Positions 1-8,440 of a DNA stretch of 64,000 nt are shown here, piece after piece. The DNA lies in NCBI GenBank assembly GCA_963668545.1, contig OY764868.1:1736001-1800000 (forward strand), written 5' to 3'. Below the pieces are notes generated by a model. That model had not been told where the DNA came from. It ran no database searches and saw only the letters and a program-made list of their open reading frames with translations. This DNA is from G963662265 sp963668545 (lineage in GTDB: Bacteria > Spirochaetota > Spirochaetia > CADAEX01). A program made the translations under genes and the position numbers. The stretch's first letter is position 1; each line of letters opens with the position of its first letter.

Positions 1-1816
1 AGTTGTCATCAATTTTGAATATATATATCTGCCGGTTACCGATAGTCAGATAACTTTTATCCTTTATTCTTTCAATACTGATATTTTCAGGTATTTTTCC
101 TATCCAGTATATTTTATTGACACTGTCAAAGTACACATCATTCCAGCTGCTGCCTTTCCTTACTGAGATTATTTTTCCGTTACAGCTTTTTTCCTCAATA
201 TCAAATACTCCGTTCAGTTCAGTGGAATAGCCTTTATATACCTCATCCCCGCTTCGTCTTATAAAACTGTCATATCTTCCATCATTGTTGTAATCAAAGT
301 ATTTTGTATCATTTTCAACTTTAATTTCAAAAATACCGTCATTGTCCCCGTCATATAAAATTGCCGACAGTTTACCGTCTCTGTAAATCTCTTTTGTTTC
401 GAAACTGTTTTCACTGTTGTAATCCCGGTTTATAAATCTGTATTTTCCATCCTTTATTATTCCTTCAGCAATTGTCTGCTCATCCTTTACTTCGGAATAC
501 ATCTTTATTCTGCTGTTTTTAAGGTATTCCATTATGCGCAAATTACTTTCAGGATTATTTTTCTGATGGATGGAAGCCTTTACAAGTATTTTATTGATTT
601 TTTTTGTCAGTTCCCTGTCAATAACAGGAAGATCGAATAATTCCTCATTTTCAACAGCATCAAGAATAGTATTTTTATTTGAAAAATCATACAGATCAAT
701 TGAATCAGTGATAATGATAATATTCTCAAGAAGCGGATAATTATAATATTTTACAAAATATTTTTCACCATATTCAATTGTTTCAATATTTCCGCTGTTG
801 TAAAAAATATATATATCATTCAAACCATCCTGATTAAAATCCTCTCTGTACCATACAGGAATGCCGTTTTCAACCCTGAAAATAATTTCACTTTCCCCGT
901 CACTGTTCAAATCATCATGGATCACAGTATTCAGATTGGAAATCTTCATATCAAAAAAATCACGAAGCTGCCTGTCTTCCAGTATATTTCGGAGTTCCTT
1001 TAGAAGTCTGAGGCTTTCATATCCTCTGCTGTCAAAAAACCTTGAAATATCATTCTCTTCAGCCTTTTTTTCAATCTTTATCTTTTCAATTATTAATTCG
1101 GGATATCTGTCCGAATATTCTTCAACCTTCTCAAAAAGTTCTTTTTTTATACCTTCATCTTCAGTGTTTTTAAGAACTTCAATTATTGTTTCAGGTTTGA
1201 AATCATATACTTCGTTTTTATCAAGTATTTTTAAAAGCAGGCTGTTATAATAATCTGAGTCTGTATTGATCAGTTTTTTTCTGAAACTGCTGTTATCAGG
1301 ATACTTTTCAACTGCAGTTTTCAGTATTTCAGATGCAGTTTCAAACATACCACTGTTTAAAAGAGAATTTGTGTAGGCTTCAAGATAATTCTCATCATCA
1401 ATCTTTTCAGACTCTATTACATAAAGGGTTGATACTGCTTTTCTGTATTCCTTTATTGATGAATACAGCATTCCAAGTCTGTAGAAAGCTTCTTCCTCAC
1501 TGTAAATATTCCAGTTTCTGAAAACAAGTGCTTTCTTGAGACTGCTGATGATTATTTCAGTGTTTAATCCTTTTTTTTCTTCTATAAGACTTTTCAGATA
1601 GTAGGCATCTGATGAATCCTTATAATAAAGCAGAGATTTATTGAGAAAAACCTCAGCTTTCATTATATCACTGCTGTTATAAAAACTGTCAGCTGTACTG
1701 AGGTAAAGCCCGGCTATTTTTTTATCTTCTTCCTGTGAAAAGAGATCAGAGCTGCTGAAAAAAACAATCAGCAGCATAAATACAATGATTTTATTCTTTA
1801 ATATCCTTATCTTCAT
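1..1816 (-). CDS. Secreted TPR protein with EF-hand-like Asp loops (partial, open at left edge)
   Basis: I do not recognise this gene. It is an uninterrupted minus-strand frame of about 605 codons that runs off the left edge, so the C-terminus is missing. The ATG at 1816 lies inside the end of ftsH (26-base overlap). It gives a short basic start followed by a hydrophobic signal peptide (MLLIVFFSSSDLFS), so the product is probably exported. Residues about 30-200 are helical TPR-like repeats. Beyond residue 290 there are at least four Asp-rich loops of EF-hand or dockerin type: DLNSDGESE, DFNQDGLND, DGDNDGIFE and DYNNDGRYD. These loops commonly bind calcium in secreted proteins, but here that is inference. 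It is last in the ispE-ftsH gene string and is probably co-transcribed with ftsH. Confidence 0.8.
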   Translation of the reverse strand, partial: MKIRILKNKIIVFMLLIVFFSSSDLFSQEEDKKIAGLYLSTADSFYNSSDIMKAEVFLNKSLLYYKDSSDAYYLKSLIEEKKGLNTEIIISSLKKALVFRNWNIYSEEEAFYRLGMLYSSIKEYRKAVSTLYVIESEKIDDENYLEAYTNSLLNSGMFETASEILKTAVEKYPDNSSFRKKLINTDSDYYNSLLLKILDKNEVYDFKPETIIEVLKNTEDEGIKKELFEKVEEYSDRYPELIIEKIKIEKKAEENDISRFFDSRGYESLRLLKELRNILEDRQLRDFFDMKISNLNTVIHDDLNSDGESEIIFRVENGIPVWYREDFNQDGLNDIYIFYNSGNIETIEYGEKYFVKYYNYPLLENIIIITDSIDLYDFSNKNTILDAVENEELFDLPVIDRELTKKINKILVKASIHQKNNPESNLRIMEYLKNSRIKMYSEVKDEQTIAEGIIKDGKYRFINRDYNSENSFETKEIYRDGKLSAILYDGDNDGIFEIKVENDTKYFDYNNDGRYDSFIRRSGDEVYKGYSTELNGVFDIEEKSCNGKIISVRKGSSWNDVYFDSVNKIYWIGKIPENISIERIKDKSYLTIGNRQIYIFKIDDN

Positions 1817-3779
1817 CCCGTTTTTCTTTTTCATCTTCTTTTTCTTCAGATGAACTGTTTTCATTTAGAGATATTTTATCATCAACTGTAAAATCTGTTA
1901 ACTTTTCTTTTTTTTCAAATCCGAGAATTTCCCTTATTTCAGCATCATCAAGTGTTTCAAATTCCACCAGTTTTTCAGTTAGAATATCAAGATTTGCCCT
2001 GTTTTCAGAAAGAATAGCTGTAACTTCAGAAAGACACTCTTCAATAATCGTCCTTACCTCGTTATCAATCAATCTAGCTGTTTCTTCTGAATAATCCTTG
2101 TGCTGGGCAATTTCCTTCCCTATAAAAATTGGTTCTTCCTCTGATCCGAGAGAAACAGGTCCGATCTTTTTACTCATACCCCATTCGCAGACCATTTTCC
2201 TTGCTATACCTGTAGCCTGTTTCAGGTCATTCTGTGTACCTGTGGTTGTATTGCCGTATACAAGGGTTTCTGCAACATATCCGCCGAGGGCAATTTTAAT
2301 CCTGTCTTTCAGCCAGAGCATGTTTCTTGAATATATTTCCTTTTCAGGCAGCGAAAGAGCCATACCGAGCGCTCTGCCCCTGGGGATGATTGTAACCTTA
2401 TGCAGTGGATCTGCATTTTTAAGATAATAGTGAAGAAGAGCATGACCTGCCTCATGGTATGCTGTAGACTTTTTTTCTTCGGGGGTAATTACCCTTGATT
2501 TTCTGGCTATACCAAGCAGAAGCTTATCACGTGCTTCCTCGAAATCATGCATGCCTACTTCTGTTTTATCTTTTCTTGCAGCAAAAAGGGCTGCTTCATT
2601 AACCAGATTGGCAATATCTGCTCCTGAACTGCCTGGTGTGGCTCTTGCGACTTTTTCAAAATCAACATCAGCTGCAACAGGTATTTTTCTGGCACTTATC
2701 TTTAGAATTTCTTCCCTTTCCTTTATATCCGGCATATCAACAACAACCTGCCTGTCAAAACGTCCCGGCCTCAAAAGCGCAGGATCAAGGACATCAGGCC
2801 TGTTTGTAGCAGCCAGCATTATTACACCGTCTTTAGTGTCAAAACCATCCATCTCGACAAGCATCTGGTTGAGAGTCTGCTCACGTTCATCATGGCCTCC
2901 TCCGTATCCTGCACCTCTGGTCCTTCCTACAGCGTCAAGTTCATCAATAAAAAGAATACATGGTGCATTTTTTCTTCCCTGTTCAAAAAGGTCTCTTACA
3001 CGGCTGGCACCGACACCGACAAACATTTCCACAAAGTCTGATCCCGACATATGAAAATAAGGAACCCCGGCCTCTCCTGCAATAGCTTTAGCCATAAGAG
3101 TTTTTCCCGTACCCGGCATTCCCACAAGAAGTACTCCCTTGGGTATCTTGGCTCCAATTTTTGTGAACTTCTGGGGATTCTTAAGGAAATCAACAACCTC
3201 AGCCAGTTCATATTTAGCTTCTTCCTGCCCCGCAACATCCTGAAAAGTAATTTTTTTATCTGTATCAAGATATCTTTTTGCCCTGCTTTTCCCGAAACTG
3301 AGCGCCTTGTTTCCACCACCCTGCATCTGACGGAGCATAAACCATATGAATCCGAATCCGATAATCCATGGGATGAGATCTATCAGTATTCTGTATGTTG
3401 AAACATTTTTTACAGCTCCTGTTACCTTTACCCCTTTTTTCTCAAGATTAACCAGAAGGTTGTCATCATAGTATGGAATTCTTGTTTTAAAGGGGATAAC
3501 TCTTCCAGAACCGTTTTTCATGTTGCCCTGTATTTCCTGGTTGTCATATATCTTGACACTTTCAATCTTGTTTTCCTCAACATAATTAAGGAAAGATGTA
3601 TAGGATATCTCTGTTGTATTGCTGTTGTCATTGAAAACAAACATTACAAGAAACATGATAATGAGAGTTATAAGGAAAAATAGTGCAAACCTGTTATTTC
3701 CAAAGTTATATTTCAACGGTCCCTTATTGTCCTTGTGTTCTCTTTTTTCACTGGATCTGTCCGGTTCTTTATTATCCAT
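1791..3779 (-). CDS. ftsH: ATP-dependent zinc metalloprotease FtsH
   Basis: Membrane-anchored AAA+ protease that extracts and degrades membrane and short-lived cytosolic proteins; it works as a hexamer. The 662-residue protein has TM segments near residues 31-49 and 131-149 flanking a periplasmic domain. Walker A is GMPGTGKT at 220-227 (Met replaces the more common Pro). Walker B is CILFIDE near 274-280, the pore motif FVGVGAS is near 253-259, and the SRH with RPGRFDR follows near 337-343. The zinc site HEAGH is at 442-446. The tail from about residue 620 is a charged Lys/Glu/Asp-rich extension. The start codon directly follows the tilS stop (TAA then ATG), so the two genes are translationally adjacent, as in Borrelia and many bacteria. 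Confidence 0.98.
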   Translation of the reverse strand: MDNKEPDRSSEKREHKDNKGPLKYNFGNNRFALFFLITLIIMFLVMFVFNDNSNTTEISYTSFLNYVEENKIESVKIYDNQEIQGNMKNGSGRVIPFKTRIPYYDDNLLVNLEKKGVKVTGAVKNVSTYRILIDLIPWIIGFGFIWFMLRQMQGGGNKALSFGKSRAKRYLDTDKKITFQDVAGQEEAKYELAEVVDFLKNPQKFTKIGAKIPKGVLLVGMPGTGKTLMAKAIAGEAGVPYFHMSGSDFVEMFVGVGASRVRDLFEQGRKNAPCILFIDELDAVGRTRGAGYGGGHDEREQTLNQMLVEMDGFDTKDGVIMLAATNRPDVLDPALLRPGRFDRQVVVDMPDIKEREEILKISARKIPVAADVDFEKVARATPGSSGADIANLVNEAALFAARKDKTEVGMHDFEEARDKLLLGIARKSRVITPEEKKSTAYHEAGHALLHYYLKNADPLHKVTIIPRGRALGMALSLPEKEIYSRNMLWLKDRIKIALGGYVAETLVYGNTTTGTQNDLKQATGIARKMVCEWGMSKKIGPVSLGSEEEPIFIGKEIAQHKDYSEETARLIDNEVRTIIEECLSEVTAILSENRANLDILTEKLVEFETLDDAEIREILGFEKKEKLTDFTVDDKISLNENSSSEEKEDEKEKRDEDKDIKE

Positions 3780-5189
3780 TTATACCTGCCTTATTCTGAA
3801 AGTTATTACTTTACTGTTTTTGGATTTATCTGCATATATTCGCTCTGCAACACGGTCCTTATATCCGAATGCTGAACCCATGACTGCAATTATTTCCGAA
3901 TTATCACATAAAAGAGGTATTCTGTCCTTATGGTGCTGTTGAATACCCATTTCATTAAATAGTTTTTTTATTTTTTTCCTTCCGCCTTTCAACGAGATTG
4001 TATCCCCGTATTCCCTGGTTCGAATGAGCAGATTACCAATAAGGGATTCATGAGCTACCCAGATATCCCTTTCATCACAGTCTGCTGCCTGTTTTTCTTC
4101 TATACAAATATATCTATTTTTGGAGACAGGGTAAATCCTTTTTTCGCTTTCATCACCAACAGCAAAGGATTTTTGTTTTTCACTGCTTTCAATACTTTTA
4201 AAAAACAGCTTTTTCCCGGTCCTGAACAGTCTCATACCATACCCTTCGAGATATACAGTACTGTTTTTGCTATTGACCTTTCCCAGAACCGGTTTAAGAA
4301 ATGTATATGGGATTCTGACGTTTTTATTTCTGTTTATCCTGTCAGCTGCAGAATAAAGAGATTCGAGCTGTATTATTTCAGGCTGACTGAAGAAATTTTC
4401 AAGATCAGTAAAATACCCCTCTTCAGTCTCTGTCCATATTACTCTTTCCCCTGTTTCTTTTATGATATATTCTTCTGTCATGAGCATTTTTTCGGAAAGT
4501 GAAATAACAGATTTTTCACATCCCGGAAAAATCTCATGCACAACAGGCATCAGAATGTTCCGTATTTTATTCCTGAGATAATTATCTTCATTATTGGATT
4601 TGTCGATTGAAAAAGCAATTCTGTTCTCTTCAAGGTATTCCAGAATATCCTTTTTTGATACTTCAATAAGTGGTCTCAACTTATTACCATGCCTGTCAGG
4701 TATTCCCCTCAGTCCGGAAGCTCCGCTTCCCCTGAAAACTCTCATAACAACTGTTTCAATCTGATCATCAAGATTATGCCCGAATGCCATATAGTCGCAT
4801 TTTTCTTTATCAAACAGACTGTTCAGGTATTCATGCCTGTGCTTTCTGGCTGCAGCTTCCTCGCCCATCTCAGCAGTATCTTTATCAATACCGCCGCTGT
4901 CAGCCCCTATAACCAGCCTGATATTTCTCGATCTGCAGTTTTCTTCAGCAATTCTTATTTCTGCATCAAGTTCTTCATCACTTCTGAGCTTATGATTATA
5001 GTAACTGCATATTATATCAAGACTGTATTTTCCGGAAAGTTTACACAAAATATCCAGAAGAGCTGTTGAATCAGGACCTGCCGAATATGCAATCAGTATT
5101 TTATTTTTATCTTTTATCTCAAGTGATTTTTCAAGGTATTTCTCAACAGCAGCTGTTATCAGGAATGTTTTTGATTCTGTTGATTTCAT
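3780..5189 (-). CDS. tilS: tRNA(Ile)-lysidine synthetase TilS
   Basis: ATP-dependent enzyme that converts the wobble cytidine of the CAU-anticodon tRNA-Ile to lysidine so that it reads AUA. The N-terminal PP-loop is SAGPDST near residue 36; the usual family form is SGGxDS, so Ala stands at the second position. Family motifs GHNLDDQIET and GIP follow at about 135-165. The C-terminal TilS domain is recognisable from about residue 385 (TREYGDTI, KKLFNEMGI). At 469 residues the length is normal. The start overlaps the 3' end of pth by 47 bases; no other ATG lies before the PP-loop, so I kept it. ATA codons are used in this genome, for example in the leuA leader, so the enzyme should be essential. 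Confidence 0.95.
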   Translation of the reverse strand: MKSTESKTFLITAAVEKYLEKSLEIKDKNKILIAYSAGPDSTALLDILCKLSGKYSLDIICSYYNHKLRSDEELDAEIRIAEENCRSRNIRLVIGADSGGIDKDTAEMGEEAAARKHRHEYLNSLFDKEKCDYMAFGHNLDDQIETVVMRVFRGSGASGLRGIPDRHGNKLRPLIEVSKKDILEYLEENRIAFSIDKSNNEDNYLRNKIRNILMPVVHEIFPGCEKSVISLSEKMLMTEEYIIKETGERVIWTETEEGYFTDLENFFSQPEIIQLESLYSAADRINRNKNVRIPYTFLKPVLGKVNSKNSTVYLEGYGMRLFRTGKKLFFKSIESSEKQKSFAVGDESEKRIYPVSKNRYICIEEKQAADCDERDIWVAHESLIGNLLIRTREYGDTISLKGGRKKIKKLFNEMGIQQHHKDRIPLLCDNSEIIAVMGSAFGYKDRVAERIYADKSKNSKVITFRIRQV

Positions 5190-5733
5190 TCATTACCTTC
5201 TCTGCAGGTATATCGATCAGTTCCAGTATTTTTTCCGATGCAAGGGAAACTGCATTCATTATTTTTTCAAGCTCTTTCACTTCAGGAACACCAAGCACAT
5301 GCTCTACTATCCTGCTGCTGTTTTCCGGTCTGCCAATCCCGATATAAAGCCTTTTAAAATCCGATACTTCCAGCCGGCTTATTACAGATTTTATTCCGTT
5401 GTGACCTGCATCCCCTCCGCTCAGTTTCAGTCTTATCACTCCCGGATACAGATCCATATTATCGCAGACAAGAACCATATCCCCGGTATCTATTTTATAT
5501 TTATCCAGCAGACCTGCAATGATATCTCCCGAGCGGTTCATAAAAGTGAGGGGTTTTACAAGTATAAGCCTGTTATCCCTGTAAACCCCTTCAGCAATCA
5601 GATATTTTTTAAAAACCGGTTTTCTGAAAACCGCCCCTGTTAAAGAGGCAATCCGGTCAACAGTGAAAAAGCCGGCATTATGCCTGGTATTCTCATACTT
5701 CCGCCCGGGATTTCCAAGACCGATTATAAGCAA
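5143..5733 (-). CDS. pth: Peptidyl-tRNA hydrolase
   Basis: Releases peptides from peptidyl-tRNA that drops off ribosomes, recycling tRNA in the cytosol. The protein is 196 residues, normal for bacterial Pth. The opening GLGNPG, with Asn8, and the catalytic His in TRHNAGF (His18) are present. So are the conserved VCDNMDL and GGDAGHNGIKS segments holding the Asp and Asn that complete the active site. IGIGRP and VLGVPE near the C-terminus are also typical. It starts 8 bases after the L25 stop codon and overlaps the downstream tilS start, which supports a single transcript with L25, tilS and ftsH. Confidence 0.97.
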   Translation of the reverse strand: MLIIGLGNPGRKYENTRHNAGFFTVDRIASLTGAVFRKPVFKKYLIAEGVYRDNRLILVKPLTFMNRSGDIIAGLLDKYKIDTGDMVLVCDNMDLYPGVIRLKLSGGDAGHNGIKSVISRLEVSDFKRLYIGIGRPENSSRIVEHVLGVPEVKELEKIMNAVSLASEKILELIDIPAEKVMNEINRIKNIPDNSCC

Positions 5734-5741
5734 TGTCAGTT

Positions 5742-6356
5742 TTATTCTCCGCTTTCTTCAGCTTCTTCTGTTTCTTCAGCTTCTGATTCTTCTGATTCTT
5801 CAGCTGCTCTTGTGTGAATAACATGCACTACTATCTGGTCATCAGCCTCAAGAAATTTTACACCGTTTACAGTTTCAATTTCGCTGATATGAATTGCATC
5901 TCCTATTCCGAGTTTATCGATATTTACTACGATCTTTGCAGGAATATCTTTGGGAAGACATTCAACATTTACTTCATGCATCATCTGCTCAAGTACACCG
6001 CCGAGTTTAACACCTTCTGATGTACCTTCAATAGCAACAGGCACTTTTGTCTTGAGAATTTTGCCTCTCTCAACTTCATAGAAATCGAGGTGTAAAATCT
6101 GTTCCTTTGTTATATCTTCCTGATAATCCTTAACAAGTACATCTGCTATTTCCTTTCCATCTTCAATCAGAGTGATAATTGTATTTTCAGATACAGAATG
6201 AAACTTTTTATTGAATTCTCTTTCATTTACAGAAATGGATATCGGTTCCTTGTGTCCGTAAACAACAGCTGGTATCTGACCCTCTTTTCTCAATCTTTTT
6301 GTAACAGTCTTTTTCAGTTCTTTTCTGCTTTTCACTGTCAAAGTATTAGCTTCCAT
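5742..6356 (-). CDS. rplY: 50S ribosomal protein L25 / general stress protein Ctc
   Basis: Binds 5S rRNA in the large ribosomal subunit. The long Ctc/TL5 form is seen here, 204 residues: an N-terminal L25 domain (residues about 5-95, with RKELKKTVTKRLRKEGQIPA and VVYGHKEP) and a C-terminal TL5-type beta domain to about 182. It then ends in a Glu-rich tail (EESEESEAEE). Ctc with an acidic tail is common in spirochaetes and Gram-positives. A good Shine-Dalgarno (GGAGAAGGAG) sits just before the ATG. The gene follows tRNA-Gln with about 75 bases between, so tRNA processing from the same transcript is likely. Confidence 0.96.
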   Translation of the reverse strand: MEANTLTVKSRKELKKTVTKRLRKEGQIPAVVYGHKEPISISVNEREFNKKFHSVSENTIITLIEDGKEIADVLVKDYQEDITKEQILHLDFYEVERGKILKTKVPVAIEGTSEGVKLGGVLEQMMHEVNVECLPKDIPAKIVVNIDKLGIGDAIHISEIETVNGVKFLEADDQIVVHVIHTRAAEESEESEAEETEEAEESGE

Positions 6357-6431
6357 AAGAAACTCCTTCTCCTAATTTATACTATTTTCAACCAATAATA
6401 GATAACGACAGGACCAACCTGCTATCCATAG

Positions 6432-6503
6432 CTGGGACGGCAGGATTCGAACCTGCGGATGACGGGACCAAAACCCGTTGGCTTACCACTTGCCGACGTC
6501 CCA
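6432..6503 (-). tRNA. tRNA-Gln (anticodon UUG)
   Basis: A 72-base cloverleaf can be folded by eye. The 7-bp acceptor stem pairs TGGGACG with CGTCCCA, the discriminator is G, and the D arm is GGC/GCC around AAGTGGTAA. The anticodon stem ACGGG/CCCGT encloses TTTTGGT (anticodon TTG), and the T arm is GCAGG-TTCGAAT-CCTGC. The 3' CCA is not encoded, so a CCA-adding enzyme must finish it. It lies between spoVG and L25 on the same strand. Confidence 0.97.
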
Positions 6504-6622
6504 ATTTTGGACATATTACTATATTGTTAATATTTTTTCTATAGTGTATGAGATTTTATTTATCAGTTTTTGGCATTGAAATTGCTAATAAAACTGCTTA
6601 ACAAGGCATAAAGACAACATAT

Positions 6623-6650
6623 TGTGTAAAGAAAATATTTTCTTTACACA
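6623..6650. repeat. Perfect 28-bp palindrome downstream of spoVG
   Basis: Half-site TGTGTAAAGAAAAT is followed directly by its exact reverse complement, with no mismatches. It lies 26 bases after the spoVG stop codon and upstream of tRNA-Gln. It could fold as an AT-rich hairpin in spoVG mRNA. Neither side has a clear T run, so a plain rho-independent terminator is not the only reading; a binding site for a dimeric protein is an alternative. Confidence 0.9.
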
Positions 6651-6676
6651 TATATGTTTATTCTGTAATATACAGT

Positions 6677-6934
6677 TTATGCTTCCTGTTTGTTGAATTC
6701 GTCCAGGATCCTGTCCTGTAATTGAGATCTGAAATCGGGAATAATAGGATGTGCAACATCCTTGTATTCTCCTGTTTTAGTTTTTCTGCTTGGCATTGCT
6801 ATAAAAGTACCGCCTTTTCCGTCAATAACTTTCAGATTATGAACCACAAAGCAGTTGTCAAAAGTCACAGTAACATAAGCTTTTAATTTTCCACCAGCTT
6901 CCACTTTCCTAATTCTGATGTCAGTAATTTCCAT
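6677..6934 (-). CDS. spoVG: SpoVG family nucleic-acid-binding regulator
   Basis: Small site-specific DNA/RNA-binding protein; in Borrelia and Gram-positives SpoVG affects transcription and translation of cell-surface and metabolic genes. The 85-residue sequence is plainly SpoVG: MEITDIRIRKVE at the start, then KAYVTVTFDNCFVVHNLKVI, FIAMPSRKT and AHPI. The C-terminal helix is present, and the basic residues after AMPSRK are the ones linked to nucleic-acid contact in the family. It follows ispE by 32 bases. The perfect palindrome at 6623-6650, just past its stop codon, might be a self-recognition site; that is speculation. Confidence 0.96.
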   Translation of the reverse strand: MEITDIRIRKVEAGGKLKAYVTVTFDNCFVVHNLKVIDGKGGTFIAMPSRKTKTGEYKDVAHPIIPDFRSQLQDRILDEFNKQEA

Positions 6935-6966
6935 TAAACCCTCCTATAAGTTTCATGGCAAAAAAA

Positions 6967-7869
6967 TTATTTATCCAGCAAGGGCTTTCCTGCCAGCATT
7001 TTTCCATTCCAGACAAATGGAAATTTGTTTTTTAATTTCTCTTCCGCATTCAATGCATTATTATCGCTGCAGTAGATTCCGTATGCAGCTGATCCTGAAC
7101 CTGTGATATTATGATAACTGCTTCCGGTTTCAGCAAAAATATTGAATATTTCTCTGTAAACTTTCTCTTTTTTTTCAAGCAGCGGGGTGAAAGAGTTGAA
7201 AAAAGGCCATTCATCAGGTTTTCTTCCCAGAATATCCCCAATTTCATCATTTCTGAATTCTGAAAACCTGATATTATCATTCCCTTTCTCATCAAACAGT
7301 TTATAAGCTTCCCTGGTTGAAATTCTGAAATCAGGACATGCAATCACAATACTGTAACCGGTCAGATCAGAATCAACAGGATATATTTTCTCACCCCTCC
7401 CCTCTACCACAGCAGTAACAGCTTTCAGAAAAAAAGGTATATCACTGCCGTTATTTTCAGCAATTTCTGTAAGTTCACTGTTATCAAGAGGGAATCTGTT
7501 GATTTTGTTTATACTGTAAAGAACATATGCAGCATTTGAAGACCCGCCTCCCAGACCCGCACCGTCAGGTATTTTTTTATCCACATCCACTCTATACCTG
7601 TCATCCAGTCCGGTTTTTTTTTCAAAATCATTTATAACCTTATAAATAAGGTTATCCTCATTTCTGCAGCTGAAATTACCGTTAATAACTATTTTATCAC
7701 AGGGATTTTTAGTTTTTATTTTTTCCGATTTGATAAAGATATGGTCGGAAAGACTGATAAGCTGAAATACTGAATAAATCTCATGGAATCCGCTATCCAG
7801 CTTCCCTGTAATATCGAGGTGCAGATTGATTTTAGCAAAGCTTTCAAGCTCTATCTCTTTAAGATCCAT
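6967..7869 (-). CDS. ispE: 4-diphosphocytidyl-2-C-methyl-D-erythritol kinase
   Basis: GHMP-family kinase of the MEP (non-mevalonate) isoprenoid pathway, phosphorylating CDP-ME in the cytosol. The protein has 300 residues. ESFAKINLHLDI opens the family signature, the ATP loop is PDGAGLGGGSSNAAYVL near 98-114, and ITGSGSAAYGIY near 255 is the third GHMP motif. Its presence implies the MEP route in this organism, unlike Borrelia, which uses mevalonate. It is first in the ispE-spoVG-...-ftsH string and has a convincing promoter at 7902-7929. Confidence 0.95.
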   Translation of the reverse strand: MDLKEIELESFAKINLHLDITGKLDSGFHEIYSVFQLISLSDHIFIKSEKIKTKNPCDKIVINGNFSCRNEDNLIYKVINDFEKKTGLDDRYRVDVDKKIPDGAGLGGGSSNAAYVLYSINKINRFPLDNSELTEIAENNGSDIPFFLKAVTAVVEGRGEKIYPVDSDLTGYSIVIACPDFRISTREAYKLFDEKGNDNIRFSEFRNDEIGDILGRKPDEWPFFNSFTPLLEKKEKVYREIFNIFAETGSSYHNITGSGSAAYGIYCSDNNALNAEEKLKNKFPFVWNGKMLAGKPLLDK

Positions 7870-7901
7870 TCACTTTCTCTGTTAAAAACTGATATTTGTT
7901 A

Positions 7902-7929
7902 ATTATAGACCAATATTCCAGAATTTCAA
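7902..7929 (-). promoter_or_regulatory. Sigma-70-type promoter of the ispE-spoVG gene string
   Basis: Read on the minus strand: TTGAAA (7929-7924), a 16-base spacer, then a perfect TATAAT (7907-7902). The predicted start site is about 25 bases before the ispE ATG. The match to the consensus is close, but no experiment supports it. Confidence 0.7.
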
Positions 7930-8031
7930 TTAATATTTTTTTTTACTCAAAAAAATAATTCCGGCTTAATCTTGCTGTTTTCAGACAGAATTCTTCATTA
8001 TTCAAATAATCTTTTAATTTTCCGTTTCCGA

Positions 8032-8061
8032 TTGACATAATCAGAGTTCTGGAATTATGTT
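8032..8061 (+). promoter_or_regulatory. Possible sigma-70 promoter for the Asp-rich protein gene
   Basis: TTGACA at 8032-8037 is a perfect -35 box. An 18-base spacer leads to TATGTT at 8056-8061. This would give a leader of about 40 bases before the Shine-Dalgarno and ATG of the acidic gene. The -10 box is imperfect. Confidence 0.5.
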
Positions 8062-8109
8062 TTATATATACTTTTTTAGCAGGCTTAATATTATCGGGAG
8101 GGAGTGTTT

Positions 8110-8439
8110 ATGGTTCAAACAGCTGATAAGGAAGAGATAGATATACTTATTGAATCCGGTCATGATGAAGATAATTTTGATGATGATTTTGATGACTACT
8201 CAAATGACCTGGATGATTTTGCAGATGAAGAACCGGATCCTTTTGAAGATCCTGATTTTGAAGATGATGAAGATCTCGATGATGATTTTGAAGATGATGA
8301 AGATCTAGATGATGATGAAGACTTTGATGACGATTCAGTCTTCATTGATGATGATAATTCTGAAGATGATGATTATCTGGATGATGATTCTGATTTCATT
8401 GATGAAGACAGCCCTGAGTACGATGATTTCGACAACTGA
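8110..8439 (+). CDS. Extremely acidic (Asp-rich) small protein
   Basis: I do not recognise a family. From the ATG at 8110 the product has 109 residues, of which about 62 are Asp or Glu (47 Asp), with one Lys and no Arg. A GTG at 8104 is also in frame, but a strong Shine-Dalgarno (GGGAGGGA, 8096-8103) is spaced correctly only for 8110. A short ordinary N-terminus (about 18 residues) precedes the acidic repeats, where DDD is regularly followed by an aromatic or aliphatic residue. It is likely disordered and could bind basic proteins, metal ions or act as a nucleic-acid mimic; all of these are guesses. Its stop codon is one base from the end of rsfS on the opposite strand. Confidence 0.75.
   Translation: MVQTADKEEIDILIESGHDEDNFDDDFDDYSNDLDDFADEEPDPFEDPDFEDDEDLDDDFEDDEDLDDDEDFDDDSVFIDDDNSEDDDYLDDDSDFIDEDSPEYDDFDN
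8254..8313 (+). repeat. Two tandem 30-bp repeats in the Asp-rich gene
   Basis: Units 8254-8283 and 8284-8313 are identical except for one base (ctc versus cta). Each encodes a block of the form DFEDDEDLDD. The near-identity indicates a recent in-frame duplication, and copy number may vary between strains. Confidence 0.9.
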
Positions 8440-8440
8440 G

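Noticed and set aside
861..1250. Plus-strand frame of 129 codons opposite the left-edge gene
   Set aside because: It is the shadow of the uninterrupted minus-strand frame, low-complexity Ser/Phe-rich, without a ribosome-binding site.
2996..3319. Second minus-strand frame inside ftsH
   Set aside because: Out-of-frame shadow of the conserved AAA domain with no family resemblance.
8104..8109. GTG start for the Asp-rich protein
   Set aside because: It directly abuts the Shine-Dalgarno; the ATG at 8110 has proper spacing.
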